Notes under the pieces: generated by a model
Told to the model about the DNA's origin: nothing
The model's input: the letters and a program-made list of their open reading frames with translations, nothing else
Database searches by the model: none
Position numbers and translations under genes: made by a program
Shown: positions 54,840 to 62,668 of the stretch, in pieces
Layout: the number at the start of each line of letters is the position of its first letter
Numbering within the stretch: position 1 is the stretch's first letter
From: a virus
Virus record (IMG/VR): IMGVR_UViG_3300021142_000007
Location: 62,001 to 126,000 of that record
DNA: 64,000 nucleotides
Strand: one strand, 5' to 3'

Positions 54840-55363
54840 TTTCCTAGTTCTTTTTTAATATCCCCGATAATCATATCAAGGTTTTCAGATTTAATTCCTA
54901 AGATACTATTATCATCCAAAAACTTCTTCAACTTCGCATCAACAAGCTTTGCGGCCTCTAGGTCTTGATAACGGCCCTCTGTTTCATAATCAAAGCTTGT
55001 ATCTCTTTCTATGAAGTACAACAAGTTATTGTACTTATGGTATTCCTTTAGAACCAAAGCCTTTAACTCTTGACATTCTGATTGGTCGTATACGCAGTTC
55101 AGAATCAATGGAGAGTCCGTTATTATAACATCAACTTCATCTTTCATAGTGAACAACTGAAACTGTTGCTTGCCAAATAGATACTCTTGGTTTTGAACCA
55201 CCTTAACCGCTTTTTCACGAAGCTTTCTTTTTATATACTCCCATGAAACATCACAAGTTATACCAGAGCGTTTTAGCTTAGCAAACAATTCTGCTGATAG
55301 GATTGACTTTCCTGTACCTGGCCCACCAATCACATTAACCACCAAACACTCTTTATTCTCCAT
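54836..55363 (-). CDS. P-loop kinase-like ATPase
   Basis: 175 residues. P-loop VNVIGGPGTGKSILSAELF at the start, then VDVIITDSPLILNCVYDQSE with an Asp-Ser pair typical of nucleoside-kinase-like proteins. Phage proteins of this form are annotated AAA_28 or NadR-kinase-like. If it were a ribosylnicotinamide kinase it would feed NMN to the NAD route, but this is a guess. Confidence 0.75.
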   Translation of the reverse strand: MENKECLVVNVIGGPGTGKSILSAELFAKLKRSGITCDVSWEYIKRKLREKAVKVVQNQEYLFGKQQFQLFTMKDEVDVIITDSPLILNCVYDQSECQELKALVLKEYHKYNNLLYFIERDTSFDYETEGRYQDLEAAKLVDAKLKKFLDDNSILGIKSENLDMIIGDIKKELGK

Positions 55364-55943
55364 CGCTTTCCATTTTTGCTTTTAACTTCGCAAGAACATC
55401 GCTTGAATCACCCAAGCTAAATGTTGTTACCTTCTTTGTCTTAGGACTGGTTGTAGCCTTATGAATACCCTGTGCTTCTGCATTCTTAGAAGCTTCTATA
55501 AAAGCATCGTGTCTGATACCACCTAGCAACCATTTTATATGCTTATCACCAGAAAGAGCTTTCTCGCTTACCCAGTTGATAAATTCTTGGCAAGCTTCGT
55601 GTGACATGAAGGTTGTGGTGTCTTTACCAGTAAATCCAAGCTTCTTATCACCAATCAGGTTACGAAGAGGGTTAACCTTATCAGCTTTTTCGTCAAATAA
55701 TGACTTCATGCTGTTAAGCAGGTCGGTCTTGTATTGTTCGCTCTCCATACCCTCCATAATTTCAGAAATAGATACCAATGGAGCACTGGTAATAGCGCAA
55801 CTAAACTTACCTTCTGGCTTGTCCAAAACCTTTTTGATATTGGTCACAGGGAAATAAGCTCTAACAAGATGACTCAAAAATGTTTTGCTCTTCGGGTTTG
55901 CTAACATAGTGTCCAAGTTAGCGTGGATTTTTTCTTTAGTCAT
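55353..55943 (-). CDS. Unknown protein, 196 residues
   Basis: Helical, Lys/Ala/Ser-rich; KSKTFLSHLVRAYFPVTNIK and HEACQEFINWVSEKALSGDK. A linker of KATTSPKTKKV precedes the last helix. Overlaps the kinase gene by 11 bp. Function unknown. Confidence 0.75.
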   Translation of the reverse strand: MTKEKIHANLDTMLANPKSKTFLSHLVRAYFPVTNIKKVLDKPEGKFSCAITSAPLVSISEIMEGMESEQYKTDLLNSMKSLFDEKADKVNPLRNLIGDKKLGFTGKDTTTFMSHEACQEFINWVSEKALSGDKHIKWLLGGIRHDAFIEASKNAEAQGIHKATTSPKTKKVTTFSLGDSSDVLAKLKAKMESDGE

Positions 55944-56040
55944 GTCTATTTTGTAGTTAGTAAATAATAAGTTAAGAAAAGTTGTACGTAGTGTAATTAT
56001 TTATTTTATTCTGGTCCATTTTCTTATCTTAGTATGATAC

Positions 56041-56072
56041 CAAAGATAATTGTTAAGCTCATGATGCTAATT
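56041..56072 (-). promoter_or_regulatory. Possible weak promoter
   Basis: A good -7 box (TATCTTTG at 56041-56048) without a clear TTTG at -33. It is the only candidate in front of 55353-55943. Confidence 0.4.
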
Positions 56073-56493
56073 GTTCGTTAAGTAATTTTTGTACAACCTT
56101 ATTGTCGAAAGCCTTACCGTGATTTTCCTTGTTGAAAGTGCCCATCAAAAATCCAGCGTTTTTATTGATACTAGGACGAGCCAAAATTTCAACAAGAATA
56201 CCACGTATTTCATCTTCACTCATTAACTTAGGAAGGTATGGTTGAAGGAAAGACAGCTCAAGTTCTTGGTCTTGTGTGGGTTGACCAAGCTTTCTTTTAG
56301 CTTCAATGGTTTCATTGATACCTTTCTCGAATTTCTTAACTATCTTAAGAACGTTTTCATCGGTTGATGCTATCATTTTACCTTCTTCCGTTTGGATTTG
56401 ACCTTTAAGTACTCCGAGGAAGTTCTTCTTGGTCATTTCTTTAGCTTTGTATGCTGTTAAGAAATCTGCGTTTATTTGTTCTTTAAGACTCAT
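56059..56493 (-). CDS. GatB/YqeY domain protein
   Basis: 144 residues. LKEQINADFLTAYKAKEMTK, then GQPTQDQELELSFLQPYLPK, LMSEDEIRGIL and NAGFLMGTFNKE span the whole YqeY fold. Related to the tRNA-binding tail domain of GatB; stand-alone YqeY has no settled function but binds tRNA-related partners. Fits the translation theme. Confidence 0.88.
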   Translation of the reverse strand: MSLKEQINADFLTAYKAKEMTKKNFLGVLKGQIQTEEGKMIASTDENVLKIVKKFEKGINETIEAKRKLGQPTQDQELELSFLQPYLPKLMSEDEIRGILVEILARPSINKNAGFLMGTFNKENHGKAFDNKVVQKLLNEQLAS

Positions 56494-56497
56494 ATAT

Positions 56498-56809
56498 TTA
56501 GTTTTTCTTGTTTACAATAAAGTGGTGACAGTGTTTGTTTCCATCAACCCCATAATACAACGGTGTTAACTCCCCACGTTGTATCTTTTCACCAACCTCT
56601 TTCCTTTCTTCAGATGTTGCCCCATCGCATATCTTAAACACCTTAAACGGCAACTTAACTTCTTTCAAGACTTCTGGTTCTGGTTCGATACTAGCTTTTT
56701 TCTTGGCCGTTTCTTTCTTCTTAGAAGTCTTTTTAACAGGTTCTGGTCTTTTCTTAGGTATTATTTCTTTTATGGGTTTTGGCTTAACCTTTTTTCTTTC
56801 TTTTGCCAT
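56498..56809 (-). CDS. Lys/Pro-rich protein, 103 residues
   Basis: The first 50 residues are basic and low-complexity (PKPIKEIIPKKRPEPVKKTS), probably disordered and nucleic-acid binding. The last 50 form a compact domain (ICDGATSEERKEVGEKIQRG, ending HCHHFIV). First gene before the YqeY gene. Confidence 0.75.
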   Translation of the reverse strand: MAKERKKVKPKPIKEIIPKKRPEPVKKTSKKKETAKKKASIEPEPEVLKEVKLPFKVFKICDGATSEERKEVGEKIQRGELTPLYYGVDGNKHCHHFIVNKKN

Positions 56810-56823
56810 TTAATTAATCGTTA

Positions 56824-56855
56824 CAAAGGTACTATTATTTTTCGAATAATGCAAG
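56824..56855 (-). promoter_or_regulatory. Bacteroidota-type promoter
   Basis: -7 box TACCTTTG at 56824-56831, TTGC-type -33 box near 56852-56855. Drives 56498-56809 and the YqeY gene. Confidence 0.8.
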
Positions 56856-56892
56856 GATTATCTATTTTTAATTTTAGAACTCATCAGCATCG

Positions 56893-57105
56893 TTAGCTGA
56901 TGCAGCTACTATTATGTTGAGTTGAGCCATTATGTGAAAACTTTAATTTACCATTCTCTTCCGTTATGGAAGTTAGTGTGTCTTTGGAATATGTCATTAT
57001 ATCGAAAACTACTGAACGACTCTGGTCTAACCAACGCTTAAATATTAGTTGACCCTTGGCATTATAAAGATATAGTTCGTTACCGATGATTGCTTTTGTT
57101 ATCAT
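56893..57105 (-). CDS. Unknown protein, 70 residues
   Basis: Beta-rich (KAIIGNELYLYNAKGQLIFK), short Ser/His-rich tail. Overlaps 57102-57419 by 4 bp. Function unknown. Confidence 0.7.
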   Translation of the reverse strand: MITKAIIGNELYLYNAKGQLIFKRWLDQSRSVVFDIMTYSKDTLTSITEENGKLKFSHNGSTQHNSSCIS

Positions 57106-57419
57106 GACTGATAGGGTTGAGGACCTTCAAAAATTTCACATATATCGAGATATGTAAACTTATCTAGGTTTTTAAAAATAACATCCAATTTCATTACGTT
57201 GGATAAGCTTGCTTTTTCAACGAATCTATGTTGTTCGTGTTCTAGGATATAAGACTCAAGCATAGCTTCTTCATCATGCTTTATGATTTCTTTTAGCTTA
57301 TCTATTTGTTGTTTGGATAAGTCTCCACCCTCAACACGATAACCTATTTCTGTTATTAATTCATCTGTTTTGAATTCGTCAATTTCAAATTCTAACTCAA
57401 CAGTTCTATAGTGTCTCAT
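57102..57419 (-). CDS. Unknown acidic protein, 105 residues
   Basis: Alpha-beta, acidic (RTVELEFEIDEFKTDELITE). 1 bp after 57421-57666. Function unknown. Confidence 0.75.
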   Translation of the reverse strand: MRHYRTVELEFEIDEFKTDELITEIGYRVEGGDLSKQQIDKLKEIIKHDEEAMLESYILEHEQHRFVEKASLSNVMKLDVIFKNLDKFTYLDICEIFEGPQPYQS

Positions 57420-57420
57420 T

Positions 57421-57666
57421 TCATTCGTTTAATGAATAATTAAATAATAGTTCGGTGCATGTATCACAAAAAGATGGCGGTTTTTTACCGATTGGTGTTG
57501 AGATATAGTCCTTATCGCCTAGACCTCTTCTTTCGATTACAACACAATCACCATCTTCTACGTTATTTTCGCTACATGAAACATAACACATCATACAAAA
57601 ACATCTATTACATAATGCTACAGGATTACCCCCATTAAGCTTTATAATCGGTTTTGGTATGTTCAT
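57421..57666 (-). CDS. Cys-rich small protein, 81 residues
   Basis: ALCNRCFCMMCYVSC early and FCDTCTELLF late form two Cys clusters suited to one or two zinc sites. The ATG lies only 2 nt after the -7 box of promoter 57669, so the mRNA should be leaderless. Function unknown. Confidence 0.75.
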   Translation of the reverse strand: MNIPKPIIKLNGGNPVALCNRCFCMMCYVSCSENNVEDGDCVVIERRGLGDKDYISTPIGKKPPSFCDTCTELLFNYSLNE

Positions 57667-57668
57667 GG

Positions 57669-57700
57669 CAAAGGTACTATTTAATTTTTACATTATCAAG
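57669..57700 (-). promoter_or_regulatory. Promoter, probable leaderless transcript
   Basis: -7 box TACCTTTG at 57669-57676 with the ATG starting 2 nt downstream; TTGA-type -33 box near 57697-57700. Confidence 0.75.
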
Positions 57701-57719
57701 CTTATTACCATAAATATCT

Positions 57720-57983
57720 TTATGTATTGGAATCGGTTGGTTCTACCAGCAAGCTCTGTAAATACTTAACACTTGTTTCAACCAAGTCTTTCTTTTCACT
57801 TACCTTTTCGTTATCCGCAACCTTAATTAAGAGACATAATGCCTCGCAGAGTGTTGATATATCACCTAGCACCATATCCTTTATACCTTCTGGTGTTGTT
57901 GGTTCAACAAATCCATTTGGTTTTGATATATGTATTGGTTTATTTCTTGTAGTATCTAAATCAATTATAATAATATTTTTCAT
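57720..57983 (-). CDS. Unknown protein, 87 residues
   Basis: Starts MKNIIIIDLDTTRNKPIHIS; a central helical block (LCEALCLLIKVADNEKVSEK). Monocistronic behind promoter 57997. Function unknown. Confidence 0.75.
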   Translation of the reverse strand: MKNIIIIDLDTTRNKPIHISKPNGFVEPTTPEGIKDMVLGDISTLCEALCLLIKVADNEKVSEKKDLVETSVKYLQSLLVEPTDSNT

Positions 57984-57996
57984 AGTATATTTTATA

Positions 57997-58028
57997 CAAA
58001 AATACGGTTTTTTTCTGACAATTTCAAG
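57997..58028 (-). promoter_or_regulatory. Bacteroidota-type promoter
   Basis: -7 box TATTTTTG at 57997-58004, TTGA-type -33 box near 58025-58028. Upstream of 57720-57983. Confidence 0.65.
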
Positions 58029-58051
58029 TATTTATAAGAAAAAAAGTTACA

Positions 58052-58168
58052 ATGACAAAGAAAACACAAATTCGTATCAAAAGAAAAGGAGTTCATTCCA
58101 AGAAGAAAGCCGCATATAGCAAGGTTTCCAAGCATTATCTTAAGAAAAGTAGAGGACAAGGAAAATAA
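58052..58168 (+). CDS. Very small basic protein, 38 residues
   Basis: Plus strand, ATG at 58052. Very basic: MTKKTQIRIKRKGVHSKKK, ending in KKSRGQGK. From memory, similar short 'KGVHSKK...RGQG' peptides recur in Bacteroidota phages, but I cannot confirm that here. It looks like a small ribosome- or DNA-binding peptide. Its stop touches the stop of the PPK2 gene. Confidence 0.6.
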   Translation: MTKKTQIRIKRKGVHSKKKAAYSKVSKHYLKKSRGQGK

Positions 58169-59773
58169 TTATTTTATTTCCTTCAACGCTTTTTCATAGT
58201 CTGATTGGGTAAGACCATCGTTAGGATTTACCAGAATAAGCCTACCTGGGAATTCCTCTTCCGTATCATAAGCGACATCATCCAAGACTACAAAGTCAGT
58301 AACATTATGATGGTCTAACCAAGATTGAATCTGTTCTCCACGCAAATACTTGCTAATAGGGACCGTTTTACCAATTACTTCACCAGTTACGCCAGCTGAC
58401 TTTAAATTTGCCTTTAAATCGTCAAAAACCATGTTGTTTTTACAAGATGAAATCATTACTATCTTAGCATTAGTTTCATCGGTAAGCTTATTCAAGTTTT
58501 TAATAGCTGTCTTGTCCCAACCCTTATTACAATCCTTTTCGCCATTTTCAAGTTCATGTGTTTTTGTAATAATAACACCATGAATATCCAAGAAAACTAC
58601 CTTTGTTGGTGTATAATCAGCCTTAGCAATGACTTCGCTTTTTTCTGCGTAGTGAATCCTTTCAAGAACGTTTTCCATAGCAGATAAGATACCCTTGTAT
58701 TTATCATCACTGTTTATCATCACCCACGGTGAAAATAAGAAGTTAGTATGTTCAAGTGTTTTTTCAATATAAGGCGTAAGCTTATCCCAATTGGCAACCA
58801 TGCTCTCGTCATTCTTGCTGAACTTCCAGTATCTAAGTGGGTCTCTCTTTCTTAATTCAAATCTAAGCTTTTGATTATCTTTGGTTATATCAAACCAAAG
58901 CTTAATAAGTATAACACCTTCTTTTTCAATCAGCTTCTTTTCAAAGTCACCAACTTCATCCATGAATTCTTCGTATTGTTTCTTGGTACAGTATCCCATT
59001 GCTGGTTCTATTACTGACCTATTATACCAAGACCTATCAAAAAGAACTATTTCGCCTTCCTTTGGCAAGACTTTCTTATAGCGTTTAAACCAATTATTCT
59101 TTTCATCTTCCGTTGGAATACCGAAGGTTTCTACCCTTGTATGCTTAGGGTTCAAGAATTCTTTAAAGGTTTCTATATTCGAACCCTTACCAGCTGCATC
59201 ACGGCCTTCAAATAGAATGATTATACGCTTGTTGTTTTCAACAGCCCATTCTTGTAGCTTAAGCAATTCTATTTGTAACAAGTACTTCTTTTTCAAGAAT
59301 TTTTTGTATGATAGTTTTTTTGAGTCATTTATTACTGACTTGATTGCTTCGTATTGCTTATCTTTTTTGGTATTTTCTTTATACGTTTCATAAACGCTCT
59401 CCACAAGAGAGTCAATATCAGTAATGTAGTCATCGATAAGCTTGCTCGGCTTTTTATTTTTGGATATCTTTATTAGTAATTGTATTATACCTAGCTTCTT
59501 AAGTACGCTTTCTTCAAATTCTGATTCAAGCTCGGATACCTTGCTAAGTATTTTTTTGGGGTTCTCAGATAAGTCTTTTAACTCAACCAAAGCCTTAGCC
59601 AAACGATTCTTGAAAAAGTCCAATTTATGTCTTTCTTCAAGCGCATGTCTTAGATTTACCATCAAGTCCTTAACACACTCAATAACCTCGTCTAGGGCGG
59701 CTTCTTCTTTCTTAAAGAAATTTTCGCTTATAAGGTTTAATTCTTTTCTAAGTAATTGCTTGGTTAGTTTCAT
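58169..59773 (-). CDS. PPK2-type polyphosphate kinase fused to a HAD domain
   Basis: 534 residues in three parts. Residues 1-165 are helical and unknown. Residues about 175-390 are PPK2: Walker A FEGRDAAGKGSNIETFKEF, the lid FDRSWYNRSVIEPAMGYCT and the ending LFSPWVMINSDDK. Residues about 400-534 are a HAD phosphatase: VVFLDIHGVIITKT, IVMISSCKNNMV and FVVLDDVAYD. PPK2 moves phosphate between polyphosphate and nucleotides. I do not know of this fusion. Confidence 0.88.
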   Translation of the reverse strand: MKLTKQLLRKELNLISENFFKKEEAALDEVIECVKDLMVNLRHALEERHKLDFFKNRLAKALVELKDLSENPKKILSKVSELESEFEESVLKKLGIIQLLIKISKNKKPSKLIDDYITDIDSLVESVYETYKENTKKDKQYEAIKSVINDSKKLSYKKFLKKKYLLQIELLKLQEWAVENNKRIIILFEGRDAAGKGSNIETFKEFLNPKHTRVETFGIPTEDEKNNWFKRYKKVLPKEGEIVLFDRSWYNRSVIEPAMGYCTKKQYEEFMDEVGDFEKKLIEKEGVILIKLWFDITKDNQKLRFELRKRDPLRYWKFSKNDESMVANWDKLTPYIEKTLEHTNFLFSPWVMINSDDKYKGILSAMENVLERIHYAEKSEVIAKADYTPTKVVFLDIHGVIITKTHELENGEKDCNKGWDKTAIKNLNKLTDETNAKIVMISSCKNNMVFDDLKANLKSAGVTGEVIGKTVPISKYLRGEQIQSWLDHHNVTDFVVLDDVAYDTEEEFPGRLILVNPNDGLTQSDYEKALKEIK

Positions 59774-60855
59774 TAGTGTATGGTTAATAATACATTCTTA
59801 ACATCTTTTCTGAATGCTGCGTCATCACCATCTTCAGGTGTAACAATTACGCTCCATTTAGGAATATCTGTCTTAGGAATGCTTTTCATTTCATCATATG
59901 TTAATACATCGTCTTTATTTAATTTGAAGTGCTTAGCAACACGAGACTTCAAAATTTCTTCATCACTTGTTTTCATCAAATCTAAATCACTAAATAATTC
60001 TTTTGGTACTGTTTTAGACAACTTTTGCTTTCCAACATCAATCTTATCCATTTCTTTTTTATTGGCACCCACAGAAAATGTTGTGTCAAACCCCTTAGCA
60101 TCTGTTGCAACATCACCCATCTTCGTATAAGCATAACTATCAACGTTATAACCATCTTCCTTTAAGCGTTTCATAACATTTTCAGCAATACTTACATATC
60201 TCTTGGTAAAGAAGTCTCCAGAATCATTCCAACGTAGTATAACCTTTGGTTTATATCCCTTAAGTGCTTTGTGTTCTATGGCTTTAGCTTTGAGTTCTCT
60301 ATACATTTGCTCTTCATACTCGTCTGGGTGATTAAGCAAGTAATTAAGTCTTCTGGTCATTGAATCATAAGATGCTGCGTAGCGTATATAATTACCTTTC
60401 ATTGCATAGCATATCGCTATGCAGCTTCCCGCGCCTGGACACGTATTGACATAATAGAACTTTTTATTCTTTATATCATAAGCTAGACCTCTAAGTGCTG
60501 GTAAGCCAGTTTTATACACAAATTCATGTGGGCCACCACTCTTAAGTATCTTTTCATTCGTATTGATTAAATTATTTGGCTTTTGAGTGATTTTTTCTAT
60601 GAAATCGTTCAAAACAACACCAGACTTGGAGTCTTTGAAAAAAGAAGACTTAGCATGTAGATATGGTGTACCCTTGTTGAACTTTTCTCTTTCACCATAC
60701 TCTTTATCAGCATTTGCAACCAGTTTATTCAAATAATCTGTTATATCTTTAGGGTCAACACATGTTTTTTTAACATCTGAAAAAGTATCTTCCCAATCTA
60801 CTTCGTCCAATTGAGCTTTAAACGCTAGTGCTTCTCTTACAAGTCTTTTAATCAT
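59773..60855 (-). CDS. Gp88-like protein, 360 residues
   Basis: The core TCPGAGSCIAICYAMKGNY (about residues 143-161) has the Cys spacing of phage Gp88-like proteins; compare 1115-1888. VILRWNDSGDFFTKRYVSIA and YAYTKMGDV follow. The N-terminus MIKRLVREALAFKAQLDE carries the LxREAL motif also seen at 27632. One-base overlap with the PPK2 gene. Confidence 0.75.
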   Translation of the reverse strand: MIKRLVREALAFKAQLDEVDWEDTFSDVKKTCVDPKDITDYLNKLVANADKEYGEREKFNKGTPYLHAKSSFFKDSKSGVVLNDFIEKITQKPNNLINTNEKILKSGGPHEFVYKTGLPALRGLAYDIKNKKFYYVNTCPGAGSCIAICYAMKGNYIRYAASYDSMTRRLNYLLNHPDEYEEQMYRELKAKAIEHKALKGYKPKVILRWNDSGDFFTKRYVSIAENVMKRLKEDGYNVDSYAYTKMGDVATDAKGFDTTFSVGANKKEMDKIDVGKQKLSKTVPKELFSDLDLMKTSDEEILKSRVAKHFKLNKDDVLTYDEMKSIPKTDIPKWSVIVTPEDGDDAAFRKDVKNVLLTIH

Positions 60856-60890
60856 AAAGTAATTTTACTATAAATATAACAGCAAGCAAT

Positions 60891-60916
60891 AAAAAAACCG
60901 ACATATGTCGGTTTAA
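60891..60916 (-). terminator. Rho-independent terminator
   Basis: AAACCGACAT/ATGTCGGTTT stem and seven T on the minus strand. It overlaps the stop codon of mnmA. Confidence 0.8.
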
Positions 60917-62034
60917 TTTACTACTTGTGTGATGTGACCACCACCTATTACGTCTGCTGGATTTTCTGGGTCGTAAAAAACGCTAGATTGACCTGGCGTG
61001 ATGGCCCTTACTTGATGATGAAAGTCAATCCTAATGCTTTCGTTATCCAAGCAAGTTACCGTCCCCAATACCGTCTTGCCTCGGTATCTTACGTTTGCAA
61101 GCACTTCCATGCCATTCAAGGCCTCGAACGGATACTTTATGGTATTCACCTTAGATACAATCATAGACTGCCTCATAAGGTCCTTTTCCCTACCAAGAGT
61201 TACTTCATTGGTCTTGGGGTTTATATCGGTTACATATAATGGGTCACCATCACATATCCCCAAGCCCCTTCTTTGACCAATAGTAAAATAAGGATAACCG
61301 TCATGGGTTCCGATTACCTTTCCGTTTACGTCCAGAAAATTTCCTTGGGTTATTTCACGCTTTCTTGATAAGAATGCACGATAGTTGTTATCTGGGATGA
61401 AACATATTTCATAGCTTTCGCTCTTCTTTGCCATGTCTGGATAACCCCTATCCAACGCCATTTGTCTTATTTGCGTCTTTTCATATCCACCAACTGGGAA
61501 TATAGTTCTTTTTAAAACATCTTGGGTTAAACCATGAAGAACATATGATTGGTCCTTGGTAGCGTCCACTCCGCTTGATAGGATATATCGGCCATTTTCG
61601 TTTCGTATGATAGCGTAGTGACCAGTTGCTATGTATTCACAATCCATCTTATCAGCAATGCTAAGCAAAGCACCCCATTTGATGTGTGTATTGCATAGGA
61701 TACAAGGGTTAGGAGTTCTGCCAGACATATACTCGTCAACGAAGTTATTAATAACAGCATCGCTGAAGTCTGTACGTATATCGTATATATAGTGTGGGAT
61801 ATCATAGTCAACACAAATAGCCCTCGCATCATTGATGTCATCAAGAGAACAACAACCAGTTGTCTTCTTTGACCCCTCCGCAACGCCAGAACTAGCGTAG
61901 TCCCAAGTTTTCATGGTTACCCCGATAGGCAATGCTTCAGCTTCCTTCAAAAGAATAGCTGACACGGTACTATCGATACCTCCGCTACATGCTACGAGCA
62001 CCTTCTTTCCCTTTAAGTGTGTTAAATCATTCAT
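60913..62034 (-). CDS. mnmA: tRNA-specific 2-thiouridylase MnmA
   Basis: 373 residues from ATG 62032-62034. VLVACSGGIDSTVSAILLKE (PP-loop), catalytic Cys in RTPNPCILCNTHIKWG, ATGHYAII, a second Cys in SYEICFIPDNNYRAF and a C-terminal beta-barrel. It puts sulfur on U34 of tRNA-Lys, Glu and Gln; two tRNA-Lys(UUU) genes are at 63585-63735. The start lies 13 nt behind a tRNA on the same strand, so it shares the RNase P RNA transcript. Confidence 0.93.
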   Translation of the reverse strand: MNDLTHLKGKKVLVACSGGIDSTVSAILLKEAEALPIGVTMKTWDYASSGVAEGSKKTTGCCSLDDINDARAICVDYDIPHYIYDIRTDFSDAVINNFVDEYMSGRTPNPCILCNTHIKWGALLSIADKMDCEYIATGHYAIIRNENGRYILSSGVDATKDQSYVLHGLTQDVLKRTIFPVGGYEKTQIRQMALDRGYPDMAKKSESYEICFIPDNNYRAFLSRKREITQGNFLDVNGKVIGTHDGYPYFTIGQRRGLGICDGDPLYVTDINPKTNEVTLGREKDLMRQSMIVSKVNTIKYPFEALNGMEVLANVRYRGKTVLGTVTCLDNESIRIDFHHQVRAITPGQSSVFYDPENPADVIGGGHITQVVN

Positions 62035-62047
62035 GTCAGATTTTTTG

Positions 62048-62119
62048 AGCCTCCAGCCAGAACCGACCTGGCAATCTTTCCATACCACAGAGAGATTTTT
62101 CCTGTTAAACTATGGAGGC
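62048..62119 (-). tRNA. tRNA-like element, possibly tRNA-His(GTG)
   Basis: 72 nt. Perfect 7-bp acceptor GCCTCCA/TGGAGGC, perfect T-stem GCCAG/CTGGC, four of five pairs in the anticodon stem with loop CTGTGGT (anticodon GTG, His). The D-stem is weak, and the T-loop GTCGGTT departs from TTCRANT. Lies 8 nt behind RNase P RNA and 13 nt before mnmA. Probably a drifted tRNA. Confidence 0.55.
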
Positions 62120-62127
62120 AATTTAAA

Positions 62128-62427
62128 ATAACAAGATGAGCTTAGCCGCGATTCTGTTATTATCTCATCATTTATCTGCAAGTTTTATCTTGCTGGAGGG
62201 TAACCCCTACCACGCACCTACCTGTCTATCATCGAGCTGAAGGTTCCCACTCTAAGACTGTTTGGCTTGCACCCTATGTTGCGGAAGTGCTAACGATAGC
62301 CTTGTTATCCCCTACACTAAGGGGTAGTCCTCTATCTCCTTCCTCCTTCTGAAAGGTGTCGCGAACTTCCTCTAAATCACCTATCCATTTCTGGGGCAAC
62401 TCAGCGATGAGTTCTCTGTCTTGTTAT
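62128..62427 (-). ncRNA. rnpB: RNase P RNA
   Basis: About 300 nt. The ends pair perfectly (ATAACAAGA with TCTTGTTAT, helix P1). Near the 5' end AGTTCGCGA (62359-62367) pairs with TCGCGGCT (62144-62151), forming helix P4 with the universally bulged U. The 3' region has the conserved AGATAAATG (62169-62177) and ACAGAATCGCGGCTAAG (62141-62157). RNase P removes tRNA 5' leaders. It is short, with reduced specificity-domain helices. The promoter at 62434 predicts a start at the first base of P1. Confidence 0.88.
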
Positions 62428-62433
62428 ATAATA

Positions 62434-62465
62434 CAAAGCTAAGCATTTATTTGGATAAATCCAAG
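62434..62465 (-). promoter_or_regulatory. Promoter of the RNase P RNA
   Basis: -7 box TAGCTTTG at 62434-62441, TTGG at 62461-62464. Places transcription start at about 62427-62430. Confidence 0.85.
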
Positions 62466-62650
62466 TATTTTTGTAATAAATTATAAATTGCATCATAAGA
62501 TAATTCATTCATGCTACCAAATACCATTTGATAACCTCCAAATCCGTTTGGAAAAAGAGTAATACAAACACGATAACCACGGTTATTTGAGTACTGCACC
62601 CAAATTCGTCTGTATTGAGGAAATGCTTGTTCAAGTTGTAATCCGTACAT
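62447..62650 (-). CDS. Unknown protein, 67 residues
   Basis: Tyr/Gln-rich beta start (LEQAFPQYRRIWVQYSNNRG) and a C-terminal helix. Lies between the tRNA-Lys cluster and the RNase P promoter. Function unknown. Confidence 0.65.
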   Translation of the reverse strand: MYGLQLEQAFPQYRRIWVQYSNNRGYRVCITLFPNGFGGYQMVFGSMNELSYDAIYNLLQKYLDLSK

Positions 62651-62668
62651 AATACTATAAATTTAATG

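Noticed and set aside
56023-56061. Twelve-codon ORF MSLTIIFGIILR overlapping the end of the YqeY gene
   Set aside because: Too short to support, and it contains the only candidate -7 box for the next operon.
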